A DNA stretch of 64,000 bases from Phycisphaerales bacterium. Its GTDB lineage: Bacteria > Planctomycetota > Phycisphaerae > Phycisphaerales > UBA1924. Below are positions 25,739 to 33,854 of the stretch, piece by piece. Made by a program: the position numbers and the translations under genes. The notes beneath the pieces are model-generated. The model did not search any database. It was given only the letters and a program-made list of their open reading frames with translations, and had not been told where the DNA came from. Numbering within the stretch: the stretch's first letter is position 1; each line of letters opens with the position of its first letter. The stretch is from the NCBI GenBank assembly GCA_029260555.1, contig JAJDCZ010000058.1:1-64000 (forward strand), given 5' to 3'.

Positions 25739-25762
25739 TGCGTGGGTCCGGTTTGTGGGTTT

Positions 25763-27565
25763 TCAGGATTGTCTGCACCATGAGCGCCAGAGTCTTCGGC
25801 AGGCTTTTTCGACATTCAAGGTATGGGTTGCGCCATCGCACAAGGGCGAGCTTTGCATCATGGTGCGGAGGTTTTTTCGATAGTTGATGAGGCGGTTTTC
25901 GTCGCAGGCCAGTTCAATGGCGAGATTGACAAACTCGTCGGGCGTGGTGGCGACGAGTTCTGGAGCGCCGATGGCGTTGAGGATGCTGGCGCTGACTCTG
26001 CTGGCGTGGGTTGAGCCTTTGATTGTGACGACGGGTACGCCCATCCAGAGGGATTCGCAGGTGGTGGTTGTGCCGTTGTAGGGCCAGGTGTCCAGAGCCA
26101 GATCAAGTTTGTTGTACAGTTCGAGATGGTCGTTGAGAGTGGGAGTGAACTGGAGGAGGTCGACGCGATCTTCGCCCAGGCCTTGCTCGGCAAAGCGTGT
26201 GCGGAAGCGTTCGGTGGTGTCGGTGTTTTTGAAGCCTCGGCTTTTGAGGATGAGTCGTGAGCCGGGTATTCCGAGCAGGATTTTTGCCCACAGATCGACG
26301 GTTGTGGGCGAGATTTTCATGGCGATGTTGAATGAGCCGAAGGTTATCTCGCCGGTGCGTTCGCTGGGCAGGGGGTTGATGTCTGGAGCTGCGGGTTTGG
26401 GGGTGTAGCAGAGGAAGGGGCTGGGGAGGCGGATGAGTCGTTCGCCGCCGAGGTTGGGTCGATCTTTGGGGTCGGTGGTTTGATCGACGAATCGGGCATC
26501 AACGGTGGAGAGGCCGGTGATGTTGGGGTAGCCCAGATAGTTGATGATGATGGGTGCGGGTTTGAGGAGGATGGTCTGGAGGCGGCCGCCGGAGGTGTAG
26601 CCCATGAGATCAAAGAGGATGTCGATTTTGTCATCGGCGATTTGATTGGCGAGGGCGGCATCAGAGACCTGGGTGATGTGTCGCCACTGGTCGGCTTTTT
26701 CTTTGAGTTTATCGGTGATGTGGTCGGGCTTGTTGGAGCCCAGGAAGGTGGCGTAGCAGGTGGTGTGGAAGTTCTGTCGATCGTGATGATCCAGCAGCGA
26801 TTCGACGAAGAAGGCGCATGAATGTTCGCGGAAATCTGCTGAGAGATATCCGATGCGAAGGGAGCGGTCTGGATCGGAGTTGATATCAAGCTCAAGTTTT
26901 TTGCTTTGCAGAGCAGCCTCGGTGAGGCGGGCCAGATCCAGATGTTCCCGGATGATTCTGACGGGGTCTGTGGGGTCGGCATAGTTCAGTGCGGTGCAGA
27001 GGGACAGGCGGATGTCCAGATTGCCGGGTATGGCGCGCTGACCTTCGGTGAGCATGCCAACGGCGGCGGTGGGTCGGCCTGAGACCAGAAGCACCTTGGC
27101 CAAGCCACAGATGACGATTGGGTCTGGTGCTGCGCCGGTGTGAGAAGCCAGGGCTGCGCGGTAGGTCTGCTCCGCGGCGGAATAATCCTGAAGCCAGAGC
27201 TGAATGCTGGCCAGACCTTGATAGGCAGGTCCGAAGGACGGATCGATTTCGATGGCTTTGGTAAAGACAGCCTGGGCGGCATCAAGATCCTTGTTGGCGG
27301 TGTGGGCATCGCCCAGCGTTTTATAATAAACGAGGTTGTTTTCCTGGATGGCGATGGCACGGGTGATGAAGTCGATGGCGCGCTGGTATTGATGAGATTC
27401 CAGCAGAAGCCCGCCACAGATATGCAGGAGTTCTGCATTCTCAGGCTCGGCTTCGGCGCACTTCAGGACGATCTCAAGCCCCTGATCAGCCTGCCCGGCG
27501 TGACGAAGTGACATGGCATCTTTTATGGCTTGCTCTGCTTGCACAACGCTCCTTTCAGAAAACAT
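25763..27565 (-). CDS. TPR / GT41 O-GlcNAc-transferase-like protein (copy 3)
   Basis: About 600 residues. N-terminal TPR array, then GT41 motifs RIGYLSADFREHSCAFF, FGSFNIAMKISPT (Lys842-like lysine kept) and PYNGTTTTCESLWMGVPVV followed by THASRVS. First gene of the glycosyltransferase/sulfotransferase run on this strand. The start is uncertain. ATG at 27565 gives an N-terminus like copy 1 (MFSERSVVQAEQAIKDAM versus MSSAPGLSKADQAVRNAM). ATG at 27577 and GTG at 27544 (with AAGGAG four bases before it) are alternatives. The 180-base gap upstream to dxr is long enough for its own promoter and contains short direct repeats. Confidence 0.87.
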   Translation of the reverse strand: MFSERSVVQAEQAIKDAMSLRHAGQADQGLEIVLKCAEAEPENAELLHICGGLLLESHQYQRAIDFITRAIAIQENNLVYYKTLGDAHTANKDLDAAQAVFTKAIEIDPSFGPAYQGLASIQLWLQDYSAAEQTYRAALASHTGAAPDPIVICGLAKVLLVSGRPTAAVGMLTEGQRAIPGNLDIRLSLCTALNYADPTDPVRIIREHLDLARLTEAALQSKKLELDINSDPDRSLRIGYLSADFREHSCAFFVESLLDHHDRQNFHTTCYATFLGSNKPDHITDKLKEKADQWRHITQVSDAALANQIADDKIDILFDLMGYTSGGRLQTILLKPAPIIINYLGYPNITGLSTVDARFVDQTTDPKDRPNLGGERLIRLPSPFLCYTPKPAAPDINPLPSERTGEITFGSFNIAMKISPTTVDLWAKILLGIPGSRLILKSRGFKNTDTTERFRTRFAEQGLGEDRVDLLQFTPTLNDHLELYNKLDLALDTWPYNGTTTTCESLWMGVPVVTIKGSTHASRVSASILNAIGAPELVATTPDEFVNLAIELACDENRLINYRKNLRTMMQSSPLCDGATHTLNVEKACRRLWRSWCRQS

Positions 27566-27680
27566 CAATCGACCCATTTGGGCTCAAAGTCTAGGTTGGG
27601 TCTTGTGGTTCTATCGGGTTGGGAAACTTTATGAGCAGTCGTTTTATGGGGGTGGTTATGGATGATCGTTTCAAGGGTTT

Positions 27681-27754
27681 ACGCTCCCTCGCGGTCACGG
27701 CTCGTCAGGATGTGGGTTCATGCGTCTTCACTGTAGTGGCTCGTCAGGATGTGG
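27681..27754. repeat. Direct repeat pair and dispersed repeat at the dxr 3' end
   Basis: GGCTCGTCAGGATGTGG occurs at 27699-27715 and again, identical, at 27738-27754. The second copy contains the dxr stop codon (27744-27746). The first is preceded at 27684 by CTCCCTCGCGGTCAC; the combined 22-base unit ending in GGCTCGT recurs with three mismatches at 62363-62384 after acs. The unit looks like a dispersed intergenic repeat. Confidence 0.6.
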
Positions 27755-28991
27755 TTTTTCTCGGACCCACGGATGGACATGCCAGCAGGTCCTTTGCGCA
27801 TGCCCGGGCCTGGCGGTCGGCATTGAGGACATCATCAAGCGATTTGATGGGGGTGGCGGGGATCTGGTCCATGACGAGGCTGGTGAGTTCGGGGATGTAA
27901 CCAAAGGCGATGGTTTCTTTGAGGAAGGCTTCTACAGCGATTTCGTTGGCGGCATTGAAGATGGCGCCGGAGGTGCCTTGGCATTGGATGACGCGGCAGG
28001 CAAGGTTCAGTGCGGGGAATCGATCAAAGTCTGGAGGTTCAAAGTCAAGATTGTTGAGCGTTGCCAGATCGAGTCGGTTGCTGGCTCTTTGTGAAGCGCG
28101 CTGGGGCCAGGTGAGGGCGACTTGAATCGGACAGCGCATGTCAGGGGCACCGAGTTGGGCAATGACTGAGCCATCGGCAAACTCGACGAATGAATGCACG
28201 ATGGACTGGGGATGCACGATGGCGCTGATGCGATCAGCACCAAGCCCGAAGAGCCAGTGGGCTTCGATGATTTCAAGAGCTTTGTTTGTGAGTGAGGCGG
28301 AGTCGATGGTGACTTTGGCGCCCATTGACCAGGTGGGGTGGTTGAGAGCCTGGGCGGGGGTGGCGTTGTAGACAGCATCGCGGGTGAGGGTTCGGAAGGG
28401 GCCTCCGGAAGCGGTGAGGACGATGCGGGAAATCTCATTGCCCAGTGTGCAGGGCGGGACGAGCTGGTTTTGGCCTGAGGCTGAGGCGAGGCATTGCCAG
28501 ATGGCTGCGTGTTCAGAGTCGACAGGCAGGAGGTGTGCGCCGGTTTGCTTTGCAAGGGGCACGATGAGTTCTCCGGCGGCAACGAGGGTTTCTTTGTTGG
28601 CAAGGGCGACGGGGGTGCCTTGGGAGACGGCTTTGAGTGTTGCGCCCAGACCCGCTACGCCAACGATGGCGCTGACGACGAGATCACAAGGCGTGTTGCT
28701 GACAAGCTGTTCAGCGGCGTCTGGCCCTTGGTAGGCGCGGGCGGTGTTGAGCGAAGCGGGTATTGAGCCTTGGTTAAGTGCTACGGAATCGACGGCGTAT
28801 TGCTGGGCTTGTTGTGCGAGGAGGGTTGTGTTTGAGCCTGCTGCGAGGCCTGTGATTTGGAAGCGCCAAGGCCAGTTGCCGTTGTCATGGAGTGTGTTGA
28901 TGGTGTTGACGACTTGAAGAGTTTGCGTGCCGATGGAGCCGGTTGAGCCGAGGATGATGAGCCTGCGCGTTGTGGAGGAGGGTTGGTCCAC
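27744..28991 (-). CDS. dxr: 1-deoxy-D-xylulose 5-phosphate reductoisomerase
   Basis: Second enzyme of the MEP isoprenoid pathway: DXP to 2-C-methyl-D-erythritol 4-phosphate with NADPH and a divalent metal, in the cytosol. NADPH-binding GSTGSIG at 15-21, ANKE at 131-134, metal-binding D158-S-E160-H161, SGGPF around 195-199, and the SASLTNKALEIIEAHWLFG block with E240. Length 415 is normal to slightly long (E. coli 398). It begins three bases after the rng stop, so it is co-transcribed with rng. The last residues (KTTS) are encoded by a repeat unit that continues into the intergenic region. Confidence 0.96.
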   Translation of the reverse strand: MDQPSSTTRRLIILGSTGSIGTQTLQVVNTINTLHDNGNWPWRFQITGLAAGSNTTLLAQQAQQYAVDSVALNQGSIPASLNTARAYQGPDAAEQLVSNTPCDLVVSAIVGVAGLGATLKAVSQGTPVALANKETLVAAGELIVPLAKQTGAHLLPVDSEHAAIWQCLASASGQNQLVPPCTLGNEISRIVLTASGGPFRTLTRDAVYNATPAQALNHPTWSMGAKVTIDSASLTNKALEIIEAHWLFGLGADRISAIVHPQSIVHSFVEFADGSVIAQLGAPDMRCPIQVALTWPQRASQRASNRLDLATLNNLDFEPPDFDRFPALNLACRVIQCQGTSGAIFNAANEIAVEAFLKETIAFGYIPELTSLVMDQIPATPIKSLDDVLNADRQARACAKDLLACPSVGPRKTTS

Positions 28992-28994
28992 AGC

Positions 28995-31451
28995 TCATTC
29001 CTTGCGGGTTGCTGCTTTGGCGCGTTCAGAGGCTGTGAGTTTGCGCCGGCTTGAGTACAGAAGTCTTGGTCCTGCTTCAACAGTGGGAGTGGGAGGGGTG
29101 GGGGAGGGGGTGGATTGATCTTTGGTTGAAGATGACCGGGAGGTTTTTTTAGAGGATTTTTTGCGAGTTCGTTTTGGTTTGGATTCTTTCTGGATGGTAC
29201 TGGGTGAGCCATCGTCGGCTTTTTTAGATTCGCGGGGCTGATCAGAGGCAGGTTTTTCGGTGGGAGCGTTGTCAGTGGTGCTGAGGGCTTCGGTTTGGGG
29301 TGCTGAGGAGTTACTGGATTTGCCTGAGCGTTTGGATCGGCGTCGTTTTTTTCTGACGCTGGTTTCTGATGAGGCTTGGGGCTCGTCGGTGCTGGAAGAA
29401 GCCTGCTCAGGCGTGGCGGGTTGTGCTTGAACAGAGTCTTCAGGTGATTGCGTGTTGTTCTGAGCGGGGGTGTTGCTTTCAGAGGCGGTTACTTCGTCGC
29501 TTTGCGTTTCGGTGCTGGCACTTTTGCGGGACCGGCGGCGGCGGCGGCGTCTTGAGCGTGTCTTTGCGTTTGATTCGTCATCGGGGCTGGCAGGTTCAGA
29601 ACTGGTTTCGTCCTTGGCGGATTCGTCTACGGGTTCTGGTTGATCGGATGTGGTCTGGTCCCTGGCGGATTCATTTTCAGGCGGGGGGGCATCAGCAGTG
29701 CTGGTTTCTTTCTTGCCTCGCCTGCGTCTTCTGCGTTTTTTGCGTGTGGTTTTTTCAGCTTCATCAGCCTCATCAAGTGCTGAAGTTTCAAAGGGATCGA
29801 GCACGGTTTCTTCAGCGTGATCTGGTGCGTCTGGCTGTTCGCTGGTGATGTCCTGAGCCCAGTTGTCATCTGAGTCTTTGTCCCATTGTTCGACGGCGGG
29901 GGTGGATTTTTTGTGTATGAGCACTTGGACATCAAGGTCTGAGCCTTGGGCGTCGTATGCGTAGATGGCGATGCGATCCATGGCGATGGTTTCGCTCACA
30001 CGGACATGGACCTGTTTGCCGGTTTGGCGTTCGATGCGTGTGAGGAACTGCCTTCGGCCAGTGAGCAGATCACCTGCAACGCGGGGTGAGATGACCAACT
30101 CGACATGGTGGACTCGCTGGTGTGAGAGCAGTGAGGTGAGATCGCGCATGGCAGAGGCTGCGACGGACTGGGCTTTGCGAATCAGTCCTCGTCCCTGGCA
30201 GGTGGGGCAGTCGGCAAAGTGGAGCGATTCCTGGCTGGCGCGCATCCGCTGGCGTGTCATTTCAAGGATGCCAAAGGAGCTGATGGGCAGCGTCATGGTG
30301 TTGGCGCGGTCGCGTTTGAGTCTTTCCCGGAACCGCTGTTCTATCTTTCGGCGGTTTTCGGATTTGCGCATGTCGATCAGATCGTTGACGACCAGGCCAC
30401 CCATGTCGCGCAAGCGAAGCTGGCGGCAGATTTCGTCAACGGCTTCGAGATTGACTTTGAAGGCGTTGGTTTCGGCGTCTTTGGCGCTGCGCATTTTGCC
30501 GGAGTTGACATCAATGGCGACGAGCGCTTCGGTTTCGTCGATGACGAGGCGGCCTCCGGAGGGGAGGTGGACCTCGCGGGAGTGGATGGTTTCGATCTGA
30601 GGCTCTACGCCATAGGCGTGAAAGAGGGGGATCTCGCCGGTGTAGTGCATGAGTTGCGCCTGGGCGCGGGGTGCGGCGATTTTCAGGAATTTGCTGGCGC
30701 GGCTCAGGGCACGATCCGAGTCAATGACAATCTGCTGGATGTCAGGATTCATGAGATCGCGCAGTGCTCGCACCAGGAGATCTGATTCGCAGTAGAGCAG
30801 CGAGGGCTTGGTGGAGACTTTGAGCCTGCGCTGCATGTCTTTCCAGAGCCTTACGAGATAGGCAAGGTCGCGTTTGAGTTCTGTTTTTGTGCGATCAAAG
30901 CCTGCGGTGCGGAGGATGAAGCCAAAGCTTTCGGGGAGATCCAGTTGATCGAGGATTTTGCGCATGGCTTTGCGCTGATCTTCATCTTCGACCTTTCGGG
31001 AAACGCCTACGCGGTCCATCTGAGGCATCATGACGAGGAATCGGCCGGGGATGGAGAGGTAGCTGGTGAGGGTTGGGCCTTTGGAGCCTACGCCGTCTTT
31101 GATGACTTGAACGATGATATCTTGCCCGCGTTTGAGGCACTGTTGAATGGGCGGGCGATCGCGTCGGGGGACTTTTTTGCCGATGGTTTCGGTGGTGTCG
31201 GTTTCTTCGCCTGGGAAGTAGCGTGGGTGCAGGTCAGAGACATGCAAGAAGCCGGCTTGTTCGACACCGAAGTCGACAAAGGCGGCCTGGATGCCTGATT
31301 CTACATTTGAGACGCGGCCTGTATATATATTGCCGACACGGTTGAGCGAACTGGCGCTTTCTGCGTGGAACTCTTCGAGTTTTCCTTCATCGACAATGGC
31401 GACCCGGCACTCTTCGCCCGGGACATAATTGATCAACATCTGACAGGGCAT
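28995..31451 (-). CDS. rng: Ribonuclease E/G with Arg-rich C-terminal tail
   Basis: Endoribonuclease for mRNA decay and rRNA/tRNA maturation. S1 domain around 36-125 (GNIYTGRVSNVESGIQAAFV), RNase E/G catalytic aspartates D314 (AIDVNSGK) and D360 (NDLIDMRK), and Zn-link C415-x2-C418. After about residue 500 the protein is disordered, Ser/Thr/Glu-rich and interrupted by basic patches such as KKRRRRRRGKK and RRRRRRRSRK, like the RNA-binding and scaffold half of RNase E. The open frame extends to 31622, but ATG at 31451 has AAAGG seven bases upstream and starts directly at the conserved MLINY region, giving 818 residues. Upstream of it is a structured leader; downstream dxr follows at three bases. 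Confidence 0.93.
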   Translation of the reverse strand: MPCQMLINYVPGEECRVAIVDEGKLEEFHAESASSLNRVGNIYTGRVSNVESGIQAAFVDFGVEQAGFLHVSDLHPRYFPGEETDTTETIGKKVPRRDRPPIQQCLKRGQDIIVQVIKDGVGSKGPTLTSYLSIPGRFLVMMPQMDRVGVSRKVEDEDQRKAMRKILDQLDLPESFGFILRTAGFDRTKTELKRDLAYLVRLWKDMQRRLKVSTKPSLLYCESDLLVRALRDLMNPDIQQIVIDSDRALSRASKFLKIAAPRAQAQLMHYTGEIPLFHAYGVEPQIETIHSREVHLPSGGRLVIDETEALVAIDVNSGKMRSAKDAETNAFKVNLEAVDEICRQLRLRDMGGLVVNDLIDMRKSENRRKIEQRFRERLKRDRANTMTLPISSFGILEMTRQRMRASQESLHFADCPTCQGRGLIRKAQSVAASAMRDLTSLLSHQRVHHVELVISPRVAGDLLTGRRQFLTRIERQTGKQVHVRVSETIAMDRIAIYAYDAQGSDLDVQVLIHKKSTPAVEQWDKDSDDNWAQDITSEQPDAPDHAEETVLDPFETSALDEADEAEKTTRKKRRRRRRGKKETSTADAPPPENESARDQTTSDQPEPVDESAKDETSSEPASPDDESNAKTRSRRRRRRRSRKSASTETQSDEVTASESNTPAQNNTQSPEDSVQAQPATPEQASSSTDEPQASSETSVRKKRRRSKRSGKSSNSSAPQTEALSTTDNAPTEKPASDQPRESKKADDGSPSTIQKESKPKRTRKKSSKKTSRSSSTKDQSTPSPTPPTPTVEAGPRLLYSSRRKLTASERAKAATRKE

Positions 31452-31482
31452 GAACGACCTTTCTGGGCGCTGGTTGCAAATG

Positions 31483-31507
31483 CGCAGCACCCGGCGATCG
31501 GGTTGCG
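31483..31507 (-). promoter_or_regulatory. Hairpin in the rng leader
   Basis: In the minus-strand transcript CGCA-ACCCG (31507-31499) pairs with CGGGT-GC-TGCG (31493-31483), nine pairs with a 2-base bulge and a 5-base loop, ending 32 bases before the rng start. Several other short complementary stretches surround it. RNase E genes in other bacteria regulate themselves through leader hairpins; whether this is one is inference. Confidence 0.35.
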
Positions 31508-31696
31508 TCTTTTTGCAATGCGCGTTGCGTGCGGAGCGCAGATCTGCTGATTCCGGTGCATACCACAGCCAACCCCTGAATGATTCTGACATGGGGATGG
31601 GTTGGTGAACCCGGAATGGCAAGCTGCATGGCTCGCACTGGTTTGTTGTGTTCCCTGGTCCTGAGCACCTGCGGGCCGGATCGCATGAAAAAACGA

Positions 31697-33451
31697 TCAG
31701 ACGGCTGCGGCATCAGTGGACTCTGGAACGACCTTTCGAAGTTGGTCCCGTAAATATACGGAAACCTGGACATCTGACTCGAGCGTGAGGGCCTTTTTCG
31801 CGATCCTCTCGCACTGGGTAATCGTGACGCTTCTGATCAGCCTCTTGAGGCGCGGGATCGAAGAGGCTGTCACACTGAGGGTACGCAAACCCAGCCCGAT
31901 GAGCAACAGGGCGTACTCGGGCTCGCCTGCGGCTTCGCCACAGCATGATACGGGAACATCGCGCCGGCGGGCTGCCCGCACGACCTCGCGGACCAGCTTG
32001 GCAACCGCGGGATGGGCGAAGTTGAACAAATGTGCCACCCTTTCATTGGTTCGGTCCACAGCGAGGGTGTACTGAACCAGGTCATTGGTGCCGATGGAAA
32101 AAAAGTCGACCTCGCGGGCGAAGGTGCTGGCCATCAGAGCGGCTGCGGGCACCTCGATCATCATCCCGACTTTGATGTCTGGATCAAAGGCAATGCCTTC
32201 TTCAGCAAGGTCTTCCATGGTGTCGCGGATGAGCATGCGGGCATGGCGGAACTCAGAGGGGTTGGTCACAAGCGGGAACATAACGCGGATGGGACCAAGA
32301 GCGCTGGCGCGCAGGATTGCCCGAAGCTGGGTCTTGAACATGGGCAGGGAGCGCAGGCAATAGCGGATGCTTCGCAGCCCCAGAAAGGGGTTTCGCTCGG
32401 GGGTTTCGAACTGGCTCTGGGTGTATTTGTCTGCTCCGAGATCGACGGTTCGGATGGTCAGAGGCTTGCCATTGAGAAGCTCAACGCACTTTTGATATGC
32501 CTGGAAGTGTTCTTCTTCGGTGGGTTCGTGGGTGGAGGTGAGGAAGAGGAACTCGGTGCGGTAGAGGCCTACGGATTGGCCGCCGGAGCTGAGAACGGTG
32601 CTGATTTCTTCGGGGAACTCGATGTTGCCTGTGAGGGTGATGTCTACGCCATCGCGGGTCTGGCTGGGTAGGTTTTTGAGTTCATCCAGTGAAATCTGGA
32701 CGAGGTGAGACTGTTCGATGTAGGCCTGGTATTCATCGAGTTTTTCTTCGGTGGGGTCGAAGATCACCAGCCCCCGGTCGCCATCGACGATGACGGCCTG
32801 GTTATCTGTGGCATGGTCAGTGATGCGGCCACAGCCTACGACGGCAGGTATGCCCAGGGCGCGGGCGACGATGGCGGTGTGGCTGGTTTGGCCACCCAGA
32901 TCGGTGGCGAAGGCGATGACCTGATCGCGATTAAAGCCTGCGGTTTGCGAGGGGGTCAGGTCGTTGGCGATGATGACAGCTTCGTGGTCCAACTCGTTGA
33001 GGCGTGAAGCATGTGAGCCGATCAGGTGGTGTAGCACCCGGGCGGAGAGATCGTGGATGTCGTTGACCTTGGTTGTGAAGACGGAGTCTTTTTTGGCAGC
33101 AAACTGGCCAGCCAGATTTGAGAAGGTGCGGTAGACTGCGAACTCGGTGGTGACCAGTTGATCGCGGATCATGTTACGGATGGGTTCAATCAAGGTGTTA
33201 TCAGCGAGCATTCCGATGTGAAACCGGAAGATATTGGCAGTTTCAGTGCCCATTTCCTGCTCAGCCTGGGTAAAAACCTCGCCTAGTTCTTCGAGAGAGG
33301 CTTTCAGGGCATCGTTGAGGCGGGTGATCTGTTCATCGACGGTGTCAGCGGGGATATGTCGGCGCACGATGCGTCGACGATTGTCGTCAAGCGTGAAGAC
33401 GCGGCCGATAACCACGCCGGGGGAAACCGGGATGCCTTGAATAATCTCCAT
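31697..33451 (-). CDS. ptsI: Phosphoenolpyruvate-protein phosphotransferase (PTS enzyme I)
   Basis: Enzyme I takes phosphate from phosphoenolpyruvate and passes it to HPr or a homologue. The phosphohistidine is H191 in GGQTSHTAIVARALG, with the swivelling domain before it and the PEP-binding barrel after it (IGTNDLVQYTLAVDR, and the catalytic cysteine region PVSCCGEAAGEPEYA). 584 residues, normal for the family. ATG at 33451 starts MEIIQGIPVSPG, the typical N-terminus; a GTG at 33475 would add eight unrelated residues. Neither HPr nor any enzyme II is in the window, so this may be a regulatory PTS. It is divergent from rho and 245 bases upstream of rng. Confidence 0.95.
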   Translation of the reverse strand: MEIIQGIPVSPGVVIGRVFTLDDNRRRIVRRHIPADTVDEQITRLNDALKASLEELGEVFTQAEQEMGTETANIFRFHIGMLADNTLIEPIRNMIRDQLVTTEFAVYRTFSNLAGQFAAKKDSVFTTKVNDIHDLSARVLHHLIGSHASRLNELDHEAVIIANDLTPSQTAGFNRDQVIAFATDLGGQTSHTAIVARALGIPAVVGCGRITDHATDNQAVIVDGDRGLVIFDPTEEKLDEYQAYIEQSHLVQISLDELKNLPSQTRDGVDITLTGNIEFPEEISTVLSSGGQSVGLYRTEFLFLTSTHEPTEEEHFQAYQKCVELLNGKPLTIRTVDLGADKYTQSQFETPERNPFLGLRSIRYCLRSLPMFKTQLRAILRASALGPIRVMFPLVTNPSEFRHARMLIRDTMEDLAEEGIAFDPDIKVGMMIEVPAAALMASTFAREVDFFSIGTNDLVQYTLAVDRTNERVAHLFNFAHPAVAKLVREVVRAARRRDVPVSCCGEAAGEPEYALLLIGLGLRTLSVTASSIPRLKRLIRSVTITQCERIAKKALTLESDVQVSVYLRDQLRKVVPESTDAAAV

Positions 33452-33854
33452 GAACACACCATTCTCATCAGACACAGCGAAGTCATTTGCTGTGGTTTTG
33501 TCAACACCCAGCCCGGGCGTACTGGCCCGTGGGGTTGACTGATACGGACATGATAGCGCATCAGGTCGTCCAACTGGGGCAACAACATGCTACAAAGAGG
33601 CTATGCTGAGTGAGGTTGTGTATATTGTACGGTAAAAATACGGGTTGTGAATGGCTGTTCAGAGGATTGCAGCGGATTTGACAGGGGGTTTTGATTTCAT
33701 GTTTTGTTCACAAGGGCGTGGAAATGAAAGATGGTTGCTTGACACTGCGAGGTTGATGTGGTGTGATTGGTACGAGAGTTTGATCCGGGTGACCCTGCAT
33801 CGGGGGCGCGTGTTCGAGGAACCCGGGTTGAGCTGAAGAAGAAGAAACAGATCA
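33452..33854. other. Intergenic region between divergent ptsI and rho
   Basis: Four hundred bases with no convincing gene. A 61-codon forward frame (33651-33836) has no recognisable protein features. The region should hold both promoters. One TTGACA (33739) has a fair -10 partner; another (33678) does not. No tRNA or known riboswitch signature is visible. Confidence 0.5.
33739..33767 (+). promoter_or_regulatory. Candidate promoter for rho
   Basis: Consensus TTGACA (33739-33744), 17-base spacer, TGTGAT (33762-33767; four of six match TATAAT). This predicts a leader of about 80 bases before the rho ATG at 33855. Rho genes are often autoregulated through their leaders, but no attenuator is obvious here. 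Confidence 0.45.

Noticed and set aside
24887-25783. 298-codon forward open frame opposite GT41 copy 2
   Set aside because: No motif, and the reverse frame is an intact GT41 protein.
31439-31622. Extended N-terminus of the RNase E/G protein from 31622
   Set aside because: The 57 additional residues have no family similarity; ATG at 31451 has an SD and begins at the conserved region.
33651-33836. 61-codon forward frame between ptsI and rho
   Set aside because: No homology that I recognise and no SD; overlaps the likely rho promoter.
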